Source: Candidatus Pantoea formicae (GTDB lineage Bacteria; Pseudomonadota; Gammaproteobacteria; Enterobacterales; Enterobacteriaceae). Taken from it: a stretch of DNA of 64,000 bases. The position numbers and the translations under genes were made by a program. Under the pieces are notes generated by a model. It saw only the letters and a list, made by a program, of their open reading frames with translations. It was not told the origin of the DNA and did no database searches. Each line of letters begins with the position of its first letter. The first letter of the stretch is position 1. This document shows, one piece after another, positions 54,777 through 62,245 of the stretch. The stretch is from assembly GCF_011752625.1 (NCBI RefSeq), contig NZ_VWXD01000003.1, forward strand, positions 771,961-835,960, given 5' to 3'.

Positions 54777-55624
54777 GCTCCCTCCTTCGCCAGCGTCAGC
54801 GGACGCATCTGCTGGAGGCTGTCAATAAACAGGTTGGCACCAATGGTCAGGCTGGCAATCGCGACCGCAGGCATTAACACGGCAGGCGATCCATTAAACA
54901 GTCCTTGTAGGTTTTCGCGCACCAGTGTGCCCCAATCGGCATACGGCGGTTGAACGCCTAAACCGAGGAAACTTAAGCCACTCAACAACAGCACAATGTA
55001 GACAAAACGCAGGCCGAAGTCGGTGAGCATGGGGTGCACCATATTAGGCAGGATGTCATGAATCGCGATGTACCAGCGGCTTTCACCACGTAACCGAGAA
55101 GCACGCACATAATCCATATTGCGCAAGCTGCTGGCCATGGCGAAAGCGATTCGGAAGGCACCAGGCCAATAGGTGAAGGTGGCCGTCAAAATCAACATAG
55201 GCAGTGAAGAACCAAATACCGCCACAATCATCAGCGACAGCACTTTACCCGGCAGTACCAGCATCGCGTCGTTAATGCGACCCAAGAGCTCCTCCAGCCA
55301 GCGCCCTGCCACCGCCGCTAACAGCGCCAGTAAGGTTCCAATCAGGCTGGCACCCAACGCGGCAGTCAGCGCCAAGCCGATGGAGAATTTTGCGCCATAC
55401 AAAATGCGGCTCAGGATGTCGCGGCCAAGGTAGTCGGTGCCCAACAGATTATCGGCGGTCATGCCCCCCAGCATGGGACCACCACCAATGTCGTCGATGT
55501 TATGGGGTGCCAGTTGGTTGCCAAACACCGCCATCGCTAACCAGAACAGTGACATCAGCAGGCCGATACGACCTGAGATTGACAGCGCCTGGAAAATACG
55601 TACAGGAAGCAGCAAGCTATTCAT
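54773..55624 (-). CDS. DppC-type ABC transporter permease
   Basis: A 283-residue inner-membrane permease with LLGTDYLGRDILSRILYG, the ATPase-contact loop (MDYVRASRLRGESRW) and FVYIVLLLSGLSFLGLG, all typical of DppC/OppC. The start at 55624 shares one base with the upstream stop (TGATG) behind GGAGG. Confidence 0.92.
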   Translation of the reverse strand: MNSLLLPVRIFQALSISGRIGLLMSLFWLAMAVFGNQLAPHNIDDIGGGPMLGGMTADNLLGTDYLGRDILSRILYGAKFSIGLALTAALGASLIGTLLALLAAVAGRWLEELLGRINDAMLVLPGKVLSLMIVAVFGSSLPMLILTATFTYWPGAFRIAFAMASSLRNMDYVRASRLRGESRWYIAIHDILPNMVHPMLTDFGLRFVYIVLLLSGLSFLGLGVQPPYADWGTLVRENLQGLFNGSPAVLMPAVAIASLTIGANLFIDSLQQMRPLTLAKEGA

Positions 55625-56577
55625 CAGCTCCTCCATTTCGGGTTAAAGGCAATGGTCAGCACGTCTGCAATCAGCAGCAACACCAGATAGCAGGCGGCAA
55701 ACATCATCACACAGAGCTGCACCACCGGCAGGTCACGGTTGCTCACCGCATCCACCAGCGCACTGGCGAGGCCAGGATAGCTGAAAATGGATTCGATGAT
55801 GATCACACCGCCGAACAAGTAGGACAGACTGAGTGAAATGGCGTTGGCAATCGGCCCCACCGCGTTAGGCAACGCATGACGTAACACCGCGCGCAGTGGC
55901 GATACGCCTTTCAGCAGCGCCATTTCGAGATAAGGACTGTCAAGCTGGTTGATGATCGCTGAGCGTGTCATACGCGCCATCTGTGCCACTAACACGCAGC
56001 ACAACGTCAGCACCGGCAATGCGTAAGCCTTTAGGTAACTGATCAGATCCATATCGGGGCTGCCAAATGACATCGCCGATACCCAATGCAGTTTGACAGC
56101 GAAGATCAGCACCGCCACGGTTGCCACCAGAAACTCTGGCACCGCCACTGTGGCCATGGTGCTAATCACCAGGAACCGATCCAGCGCAGAGCCACGATTC
56201 ATCGCGGCGAGAATGCCGATGACCAGTGCCAGCGGCACACAAATCACCGTGGTAATTCCTGCCAGTTCCAGCGTGGCGGGAATACGTTGCGCCACCAACT
56301 GCGTCACCGGCAGATGGCTGGCAAACGAGGTGCCGAAATCACCGTGCAGCATCCCACCAAGCCAGCTGAAGTAGCGCACCAACAACGGCTGATCGAGACC
56401 CAGCTGCTGGCGTAACGCCGCCACCGTTTCCGGCGTGGCGTTTTGCCCCAGAATCATCTGCGCGGCGTCGCCGGGCAGCAGGCTGGTGATAAAAAACACC
56501 ACCGCCGAGACGATAAGCAAGGTCAGGATGCCGGCACCTGCGCGCCGGGCAATCAGAAACAACATGTATCGGTTCAT
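55624..56577 (-). CDS. DppB-type ABC transporter permease
   Basis: A 317-residue inner-membrane permease with RRAGAGILTLLIVSAVVFF, LPGDAAQMILGQ, LGLDQPLLVRYFSWLGGMLHGDFG in parts (PLLVRYFSWL, LHGDFGTSF) and the contact loop EMALLKGVSPLRAVLRHALPN in part. Family member of DppB/OppB/GsiC. 27 bp downstream of the binding-protein gene. Confidence 0.92.
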   Translation of the reverse strand: MNRYMLFLIARRAGAGILTLLIVSAVVFFITSLLPGDAAQMILGQNATPETVAALRQQLGLDQPLLVRYFSWLGGMLHGDFGTSFASHLPVTQLVAQRIPATLELAGITTVICVPLALVIGILAAMNRGSALDRFLVISTMATVAVPEFLVATVAVLIFAVKLHWVSAMSFGSPDMDLISYLKAYALPVLTLCCVLVAQMARMTRSAIINQLDSPYLEMALLKGVSPLRAVLRHALPNAVGPIANAISLSLSYLFGGVIIIESIFSYPGLASALVDAVSNRDLPVVQLCVMMFAACYLVLLLIADVLTIAFNPKWRS

Positions 56578-56604
56578 CGGCGTTCTCCTCTAACGGGTGA
56601 CGGA

Positions 56605-58209
56605 TTAGGCTTTCAACCAAGCAAATTCATGGAATCGATATCCCATCATCATGCCGCTTGGCCAAGCTTCAATGCCGCCCACTTTTTTGCTGTAGCCATC
56701 GGTTGAGCTGATAAAGGTCGGGATGATGGTACCGCAGTGGTCATAAATCAGTTTTTGCATGTCACCGTACATTTGCTTGCGTTTCCCCTGGTCGCGCTCA
56801 CCACGTGCCGCCACCACCAGCTGATCGAACTGCGGGTTCTTCCAGCCTGATTCGTTGTTGGATGCCGTGGAGAGATAGAACTGGGAGAACAACATATCCA
56901 GCGTTGGACGCGGGTTGATCGAACCGTAGCCCACCGGGTCTTTGGTCCAGTGCGTGGACCAATAGCCGTCATAAGGCACGCGGCGCACATTGATCTTCAG
57001 GCCGGTGTTGCGTGACACCTGCTGAATCAACTGTCCCCCTTCTACTGACCCTTCGATGTTAGGCGTGGTAATGATCTCGACCGTGGCCCCTTTCATCCCG
57101 GCTTTTTCAATGTGATATTTGGCTTTCTCGGCATCCAAAGGACGCGGCTTGAGATCGGCGTTGTATAGGGGATGCCACGGTGGTACCGGCGTATCGTTAC
57201 TGACATCACCATAGCCCTGTAGTACGGTTTTCACCACGATGTCGCGTGGTTGCAGATACTTCATTGCCAACACGAAATCTTCGTTGCTGCCGGGTTTCAT
57301 ATCGGTACGGATGATCAGGTTGGTATACATCCCTGATTTACTCTCCAGCACCCCATAATCACTGGTGGCTTTGATGCGATTGCAATCTGCCGCGCTGAGC
57401 GTGGAGACCACATGCAGATCGCCTGACATCAGCGCATTAACGCGTGCCGCCTGGTCGGTGACGCCCAGCAGTTCGATTTCGTCAAGGTGCGGCAGACCCG
57501 GTTTGAAGTAATTAGGGTTCTTCACGCCAACCGAGCGTACGCCTGGCGAGAACTCTTTCAGCTTGAACGGCCCAGTGCCGATGCCCTTGCTGAAGTCTTT
57601 GGTGCCATCCTGCACAATCAGGAAAGGTGCACTGGCCAGCATATAAGGTACGTCGAAGTTGGCACTGCTCAATTCCAACGTCACTTCGTTGTCGTTGACC
57701 TCAGTGAACGTCTTAAACTGATCGGCCAATTTAAAGGCGTTGGAAGCCACCGCTGGATCTTTGTGGCGGCTCAGAGAGTAGATGACATCTTTGGCGGTGA
57801 GCGGTTTACCATCATGGAAGGTGACGCCTTTACGCAGTTTAATCTGCCAGGTCACACCGTCAGTGGACTCGATGGATTCTGCCAGCGCCGGTTGCACCGC
57901 GAGGTTTTTATCCAACTCGGTTAAGCCGCTGTAGACCATAAACTGGCGGGTGTAGTCACCGCTGTTATTGCCTTTTGCAGGATCGAGTGTATCGGTAGCG
58001 GAAGCGTTCGACATGGCTGCACGCAACTTGCCACCTTTCACCGGTGTTTCAGCCGCAAAACTCATCTGCGGAAAACCTATCAAACCGCTGCTCATCACTG
58101 CACCGGCCGACAACAACTTCATCAGGCCACGACGAGACATGGACCCTTCGGTCAGCATGCGTGTCAGGGCCGGATTCACAGCGTCAGACTCTTTATTGAA
58201 TTTACTCAT
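56605..58209 (-). CDS. Family 5 periplasmic solute-binding protein with a Tat-type signal
   Basis: A 534-residue binding protein of the peptide/opine/nickel family (SBP_bac_5): DTLDPAKGNNSGDYTRQF, WQIKLRKGVTFHDGKPLTAKDV in parts, GTGPFKLKEFSPGV and NFDVPYMLASAPF. The signal peptide is unusual for the family: a long polar start, then SRRGLMKLLSAG with twin Arg26-Arg27 and ending SFAAE, suggesting Tat export. Start ATG 58209 lies behind GAGGG; GTG 58215 is also open. The ligand is probably a peptide, opine or N-substituted amine rather than a plain dipeptide, given the oxidase and dehydrogenases encoded next door. Confidence 0.9.
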   Translation of the reverse strand: MSKFNKESDAVNPALTRMLTEGSMSRRGLMKLLSAGAVMSSGLIGFPQMSFAAETPVKGGKLRAAMSNASATDTLDPAKGNNSGDYTRQFMVYSGLTELDKNLAVQPALAESIESTDGVTWQIKLRKGVTFHDGKPLTAKDVIYSLSRHKDPAVASNAFKLADQFKTFTEVNDNEVTLELSSANFDVPYMLASAPFLIVQDGTKDFSKGIGTGPFKLKEFSPGVRSVGVKNPNYFKPGLPHLDEIELLGVTDQAARVNALMSGDLHVVSTLSAADCNRIKATSDYGVLESKSGMYTNLIIRTDMKPGSNEDFVLAMKYLQPRDIVVKTVLQGYGDVSNDTPVPPWHPLYNADLKPRPLDAEKAKYHIEKAGMKGATVEIITTPNIEGSVEGGQLIQQVSRNTGLKINVRRVPYDGYWSTHWTKDPVGYGSINPRPTLDMLFSQFYLSTASNNESGWKNPQFDQLVVAARGERDQGKRKQMYGDMQKLIYDHCGTIIPTFISSTDGYSKKVGGIEAWPSGMMMGYRFHEFAWLKA

Positions 58210-58273
58210 CTGCACACCCTCAAAATGAAAAGTTGTTTGTTTCGAAAATCATCACTGGCTGGGTGCTGCCTGA

Positions 58274-58341
58274 GGCAATGCGCGCTATGCGCCTACCTCA
58301 CCGATAAATCTCACCCTTTGTAGCGGTGCGATTTATCGTGC
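58274..58341. repeat. REP-like palindromes between the FAD oxidase and binding-protein genes
   Basis: A minus-orientation copy has its CTAC end at 58293-58296 behind GCGCTATGCGC. A plus-orientation copy starts GTAGCGGTGCGATTTATCG at 58320. They occupy the 151-bp gap between the two genes. Confidence 0.6.
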
Positions 58342-58360
58342 TTTGGGTCGCCGCCAATGA

Positions 58361-59638
58361 TCAGGAGAGCCGATCCTTAGCCTTGTAATACAGCCCCGCG
58401 AGAGGCAAAAACCAGGGTTTCCCGTGGTAACCAGGCAGCGCAGGCCATGTATCGCGCTGCCAAGGGTTTTCATTGCGTTTTTCGGCCAACAAATCGGCCA
58501 TCACACGTCCCATCCACACTGACATCTGCGTGCCGTGGCCGCTGTAGCCGAGGGAATAAAACACGCCCTCATGCTCGCCCGCATGGGGCAGACGATCTGC
58601 AGTCATATCCACCATGCCGCCCCAGCAATAGTCGATGCGTGATTGACCCAACTGTGGGAACAATGCCGTCATCGCGGCTCGCAATACTTCACCGCTGCGG
58701 GTATCCGAGGTCGGATTACTGACGGCAAAGCGGGCGCGACCACCAAACACCAACCGACGGTCGGCAGTGGTGCGGAAGTAGTTGCCGATATTCAGTGAGG
58801 TGACGTAAGTGCGATCTTTTGGCAGCACTTGTTGAATCAACTCATCACCCAGCGGTTCGGTGACCACAATAAAGCTGCCGACCGGAACAATGCGGCGCTG
58901 GAACCATGGGAAGGGGCCTTCATTAGAAACGCCGGTTGCCATCATCACTTTCTCAGCAATGATTTCACCTTTCGCCGTCGTGACGCGGTGGCGATGCCCC
59001 TCCAGACGCGTTAAGCCCGTGACGGCATGATGAGGGAAGATTTTCACTCCGGCGCGAGCGGCAGCATTTGCCAAGCCAATACCGAATTTGCCCATGTGCA
59101 TTTGGCCGCCGCGTTTTTGTAACAGCCCGCCATGGAAAGCCTCGCTCCCCACTTCACGGCGAATCTCATCCTTGCCGATCAGCTCGATTTCCGGGTCCAC
59201 GGTGTCGCGCATTAACTGCCAGGCACTGCGCAAGCCGGGAAAATGCGAGGCTTTGCTAGCCAGTTTCAGTTTTCCGCACAGACGAAAATCGCAATCAATC
59301 TGCTCATCACGAATCAGTTGTTCGACATAGCTCACGGCATCGTCATAAGCGCGATAAAAGCGGCTGGCTTGCTCAATACCCTGGCTCTCCACCAGTGAGG
59401 CAAAGTTCTGCGCCACACCCGTGTTGCAATGCCCTCCGTTACGCGCTGAGGCTTGGCTCATCACTTCAGCGCTCTCCAGCAGCACCACACTGATGCCACT
59501 GCGTGCGAGGTTGAGCGCAGTTGAAACGCCGGTAAAACCGCCGCCAATCACCACCACATCCGCGACTGCCGGCAGTGCGCCGCTCGCTGCGCCGGTGAAG
59601 GCCGGTGCCGTGGATTGCCAGAATGATTCGAGTTTCAT
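58361..59638 (-). CDS. FAD-dependent amine/amino acid oxidoreductase (DAO fold, PuuB-like)
   Basis: A 425-residue flavoprotein. The FAD dinucleotide motif is DVVVIGGGFTGVSTALNLARSG (about 27-48; core GGGFTG), followed by NGGHCNTGVAQ, FGIGLANAAARAGVKIF, MMATGVSNEG and YSLGYSGHGTQMS near the C-terminus. The pattern is that of gamma-glutamylputrescine oxidase and related sarcosine/D-amino acid oxidases, which turn an amine into an aldehyde or keto acid. The partner aldehyde dehydrogenase is two genes upstream. No PuuA-like gamma-glutamyl ligase is in the window. Confidence 0.9.
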   Translation of the reverse strand: MKLESFWQSTAPAFTGAASGALPAVADVVVIGGGFTGVSTALNLARSGISVVLLESAEVMSQASARNGGHCNTGVAQNFASLVESQGIEQASRFYRAYDDAVSYVEQLIRDEQIDCDFRLCGKLKLASKASHFPGLRSAWQLMRDTVDPEIELIGKDEIRREVGSEAFHGGLLQKRGGQMHMGKFGIGLANAAARAGVKIFPHHAVTGLTRLEGHRHRVTTAKGEIIAEKVMMATGVSNEGPFPWFQRRIVPVGSFIVVTEPLGDELIQQVLPKDRTYVTSLNIGNYFRTTADRRLVFGGRARFAVSNPTSDTRSGEVLRAAMTALFPQLGQSRIDYCWGGMVDMTADRLPHAGEHEGVFYSLGYSGHGTQMSVWMGRVMADLLAEKRNENPWQRDTWPALPGYHGKPWFLPLAGLYYKAKDRLS

Positions 59639-59652
59639 CGCCGCCTCCGGGC

Positions 59653-60321
59653 TTAGAGTCCAACGACAGCGGGCAGACCGCCGATGTCTTTAATCTCGGT
59701 GTATTCATATGCCGGGTTGGCCGGATCGTGACCACGGTTGACCCACACTTTGTTTTTGATACCCATGTCGTAGCAGGTCATCAGGTCATAGCGCAGACTA
59801 GACGAAACATGCAGGATCTCTTCTGGACCACAATTCAGCTTGTCCAGCATGTACTCAAAGCCCTTCATCTGTGGCTTGTATGCACCCACCTCTTCTGCGG
59901 TGATGGTCATGTGGATCGGTGCACCGAGACGCGGCACGTGGTGCGGAATCAAATCGTTCATAGAGTTAGTGAGCAGCACCAGTGGAAACTCTTTCGCCAC
60001 TTTTGCCAGCCCTGCTGGCACATCGGGGTGCGGTCCCCAGGTGGCACAATCGGTGTAGATGAAATCACTATCTGCCTGGCTCCACTGCACGCCCCATTTT
60101 TTGCAGGTGCGCTGCAGCGCATCGCTCACCACATCGTAGTAAGGCTTCCACGCGCCCAGCACCTCATCGCGGCGATAGATGGCGAAATCGGTGGTGAATG
60201 CGAGCATCTCCTGCGGGGATACACGATCCTTAAAGCAGCGTTCAGCAGCTCCCGCCATGTCAAAGTTAATCAGGGTGCCGTAGCAATCAAAGGTGATGAA
60301 TTTCGGTTTAAACAGTGCCAT
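59653..60321 (-). CDS. HAD superfamily hydrolase, 2-haloacid dehalogenase type II-like
   Basis: A 222-residue HAD hydrolase. Nucleophile Asp12 is in TFDCYGTLINFD, motif II Ser/Thr-Asn in VLLTNSMND, Lys in GAYKPQMKGF, and an acidic motif near HVSSSLRYDLMTCYDMG. Overall it resembles L-2-haloacid dehalogenases, but in this operon a phosphatase or other acyl-transfer role is equally possible. It lies 14 bp upstream of the FAD oxidase gene. Confidence 0.85.
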   Translation of the reverse strand: MALFKPKFITFDCYGTLINFDMAGAAERCFKDRVSPQEMLAFTTDFAIYRRDEVLGAWKPYYDVVSDALQRTCKKWGVQWSQADSDFIYTDCATWGPHPDVPAGLAKVAKEFPLVLLTNSMNDLIPHHVPRLGAPIHMTITAEEVGAYKPQMKGFEYMLDKLNCGPEEILHVSSSLRYDLMTCYDMGIKNKVWVNRGHDPANPAYEYTEIKDIGGLPAVVGL

Positions 60322-60353
60322 GACGCGACCTCGTCGTTGTCTGATACGTGAAT

Positions 60354-61823
60354 TTAAAAATCGATTAATACACTCTTCTGGCGCTGACAGGCCTGAAATG
60401 CCTGACGTCCCAGATCCTTGCCAATACCAGAGCCAAGAAAGCCTCCAGTGGGAATAATAAAATCACCGGAGCGACCATAACGGTTGATCCATACGGTGCC
60501 GGATTCGATAGCACGCATCGCTCGCATGGCACGCGGCAGACTCAGCGTATGCACGCCCGCACACAACCCGTAAGTCTCATGCGCGGCCAGCGCCAGGCCT
60601 TCTTCTTCGCTATCGAACTCCTGCACCGTCAGCACCGGGCCAAAAATCTCTTGCTGCACGGCCGGGTTGTCTGCCGCCACACCACACAGCAGGGTCGGTT
60701 GCCAGAACCACCCGCCATCGGTATCGGCAAAACGCTCACCGCCCACCAAGACTTCCGCGCCCTGCGCTTTGGCTTCAGCAATAACTGACGCGACCTTATT
60801 GCCCTGGCGCTCATCGATCAGCGGCGCATAACGGCTGCTGTCTTGCCAGGTAACACCTGGCTGCGGCTGCTGACACAGCGCCACCAGGCGATCCAGCAGC
60901 GGTTGAGCGATGCCACGTTGCACAATTAAGCGAGTACCCGCCACACAAGCCTGTCCACCGTTGGCGGTGAAGCCGCGCAGGATGCGCTGCGCCAAGACAT
61001 CAATGTCGCCTGCATCATCGAACACCAGCTGTGGGCTTTTACCCCCTAACTCCAGCGTGACAGGCTTCATGCCGTGCTGGGCGGCGTCACTCATGATGCG
61101 TGCGCCCGTCACGGTGGAACCGGTGAACGAGACTTTGCGCACCAGCGGATGGGTGACCAGCGCGCTGCCGGTCACCGCACCGCTGCCTTGCACGATATTC
61201 AGCACGCCAGCAGGTAACCCGGCCTGAACGGCCAGCTCCGCCATGCGCACGGTAGAAAGCGGGGTCAACTCTGATGGCTTCAACACCACCGCATTCCCAG
61301 CTGCCAGTGCGGGGCCACATTTCCATGAGGCCATCGACAGCGGAAAATTCCATGGTGTGATAGCGCCAATGACGCCGTAAGGCTCAGACACCAACATACC
61401 GAGGCTGCTCTCTTGCGTCGGGAACAGGTCGCCACTGTATTTATCTGCACACTCGGCGTAAAACCGGATGGCTTCGGCAGTGAACGGAATTTCATGCTGC
61501 ACGACATCGCTGATCGGTCGGGTGGACCCCAAAGCTTCAAGCTGAGCCAGCAGCAGGTCATTCTCAATCAGGTCTGCCCAGCGACGTAACACCCTGCCAC
61601 GCTCGCGCGGTGGGCAACTGCGCCAGCCGCTGGTTTTCAGCGCTTCATGAGCGAGGGTGACAGCACGATCCACATCGCTGGCCTGGGCTTCGTTCAGCTC
61701 GGCATAGACTTTGCCATCAGACGGCCGTTTTACGGCGAAACGCGCGCCTTGGGTGGTGACATGCTGGCCACCAATATAATGGCCAATCGGGAGCGAAACT
61801 TTTTCAGGGTCGAAACTTAACAT
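60354..61823 (-). CDS. NAD(P)-dependent aldehyde dehydrogenase (PuuC/BADH-like)
   Basis: A 489-residue enzyme. Catalytic Cys is in GGQACVAGTR, the general-base Glu in VTLELGGKSPQ, the Asn in ITPWNFPLSM, and the cofactor loop in SFTGSTVTGARI. The ATG at 61823 follows AAGGAA. It is the first gene of the unit aldehyde dehydrogenase, HAD hydrolase, FAD oxidase, preceded by a sigma-54 promoter and two NtrC-like sites. It likely oxidises the aldehyde that the FAD enzyme releases. Confidence 0.92.
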   Translation of the reverse strand: MLSFDPEKVSLPIGHYIGGQHVTTQGARFAVKRPSDGKVYAELNEAQASDVDRAVTLAHEALKTSGWRSCPPRERGRVLRRWADLIENDLLLAQLEALGSTRPISDVVQHEIPFTAEAIRFYAECADKYSGDLFPTQESSLGMLVSEPYGVIGAITPWNFPLSMASWKCGPALAAGNAVVLKPSELTPLSTVRMAELAVQAGLPAGVLNIVQGSGAVTGSALVTHPLVRKVSFTGSTVTGARIMSDAAQHGMKPVTLELGGKSPQLVFDDAGDIDVLAQRILRGFTANGGQACVAGTRLIVQRGIAQPLLDRLVALCQQPQPGVTWQDSSRYAPLIDERQGNKVASVIAEAKAQGAEVLVGGERFADTDGGWFWQPTLLCGVAADNPAVQQEIFGPVLTVQEFDSEEEGLALAAHETYGLCAGVHTLSLPRAMRAMRAIESGTVWINRYGRSGDFIIPTGGFLGSGIGKDLGRQAFQACQRQKSVLIDF

Positions 61824-61907
61824 GGAAAATTCCTTATTTGTTACACCCATCACATGTGCGCCAATTAACGATCTGCACTACATTTATCTGTCACGTTAAT
61901 AAGCTAA

Positions 61908-61923
61908 TGCAGAAAGTATGCCA
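61908..61923 (-). promoter_or_regulatory. Sigma-54 (RpoN) -24/-12 promoter element
   Basis: On the minus strand the sequence TGGCATACTTTCTGCA matches TGGCAY-N5-TTGCW with one mismatch in the -12 box; the GG and GC dinucleotides have the obligatory 10-bp spacing. The predicted start of transcription is near 61897, giving a leader of about 74 nt before the aldehyde dehydrogenase ATG. Confidence 0.65.
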
Positions 61924-62042
61924 GCCCAGTAAAAAATAAAAATGCGTAAAAAACAGCCCAGAAAAATTTTCTGCCGTATTGGAGAGGGAAAATTTGCGGA
62001 ATTGCCGAAGGAATAAACAGATGATTTACTTCACAAAATTCG

Positions 62043-62090
62043 TGCATCCCTACGGTGCAGCTCGCACGAAACTTGCACTAAAACGGTGAT
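62043..62090 (-). promoter_or_regulatory. Pair of NtrC-like enhancer sites
   Basis: TGCATCCCTACGGTGCA (62043-62059) and TGCACTAAAACGGTGAT (62074-62090) resemble the NtrC consensus TGCACC-N5-GGTGCA. Their centres are 31 bp apart and lie about 153 and 184 bp upstream of the predicted start, much like the tandem sites of the glnA enhancer. Confidence 0.55.
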
Positions 62091-62119
62091 GAGCCGGAAA
62101 AGTATGACAGCGCGCACAA

Positions 62120-62155
62120 AATAAAAAGCGCCGGAAACCTGAGGCTGCCGGCGCT
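62120..62155 (-). terminator. Rho-independent terminator of gabD
   Basis: Stem AGCGCCGG / CCGGCGCT (62127-62134 with 62148-62155), followed on the minus strand by TTTTTATTTT. It separates gabD from the downstream regulatory region. Confidence 0.85.
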
Positions 62156-62185
62156 GATTATAAAATTGATGATGGAAGTCATGAT

Positions 62186-62243
62186 GCGCAATGAATTGCG
62201 CGGCTACCTATTTGTAGCGACACGATTTAACGCGCATTGCTAC
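62186..62243. repeat. REP-like inverted pair downstream of gabD
   Basis: A minus-orientation copy with perfect hairpin GCGCAAT-GA-ATTGCGC and CTAC end (62186-62207) faces a plus-orientation copy starting GTAGCGACACGATTTAA and ending TGCTAC (62214-62243). The two heads are 6 bp apart, a BIME-like layout. Confidence 0.75.
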
Positions 62244-62245
62244 AT

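Larger units (their letters stand above)
61824..62119. other. Regulatory region of the amine-catabolic operon
   Basis: About 296 bp without a gene: leader (about 75 nt), sigma-54 element, an AT-rich spacer (61930-62030) suited to bending, and two NtrC-like sites, in the order expected for a nitrogen-regulated enhancer-promoter. Confidence 0.6.

Noticed and set aside
59605..60351. 248-codon plus-strand frame opposite the HAD hydrolase gene
   Set aside because: The minus-strand frame encodes a clear HAD protein with its catalytic Asp; the plus frame has no family features.
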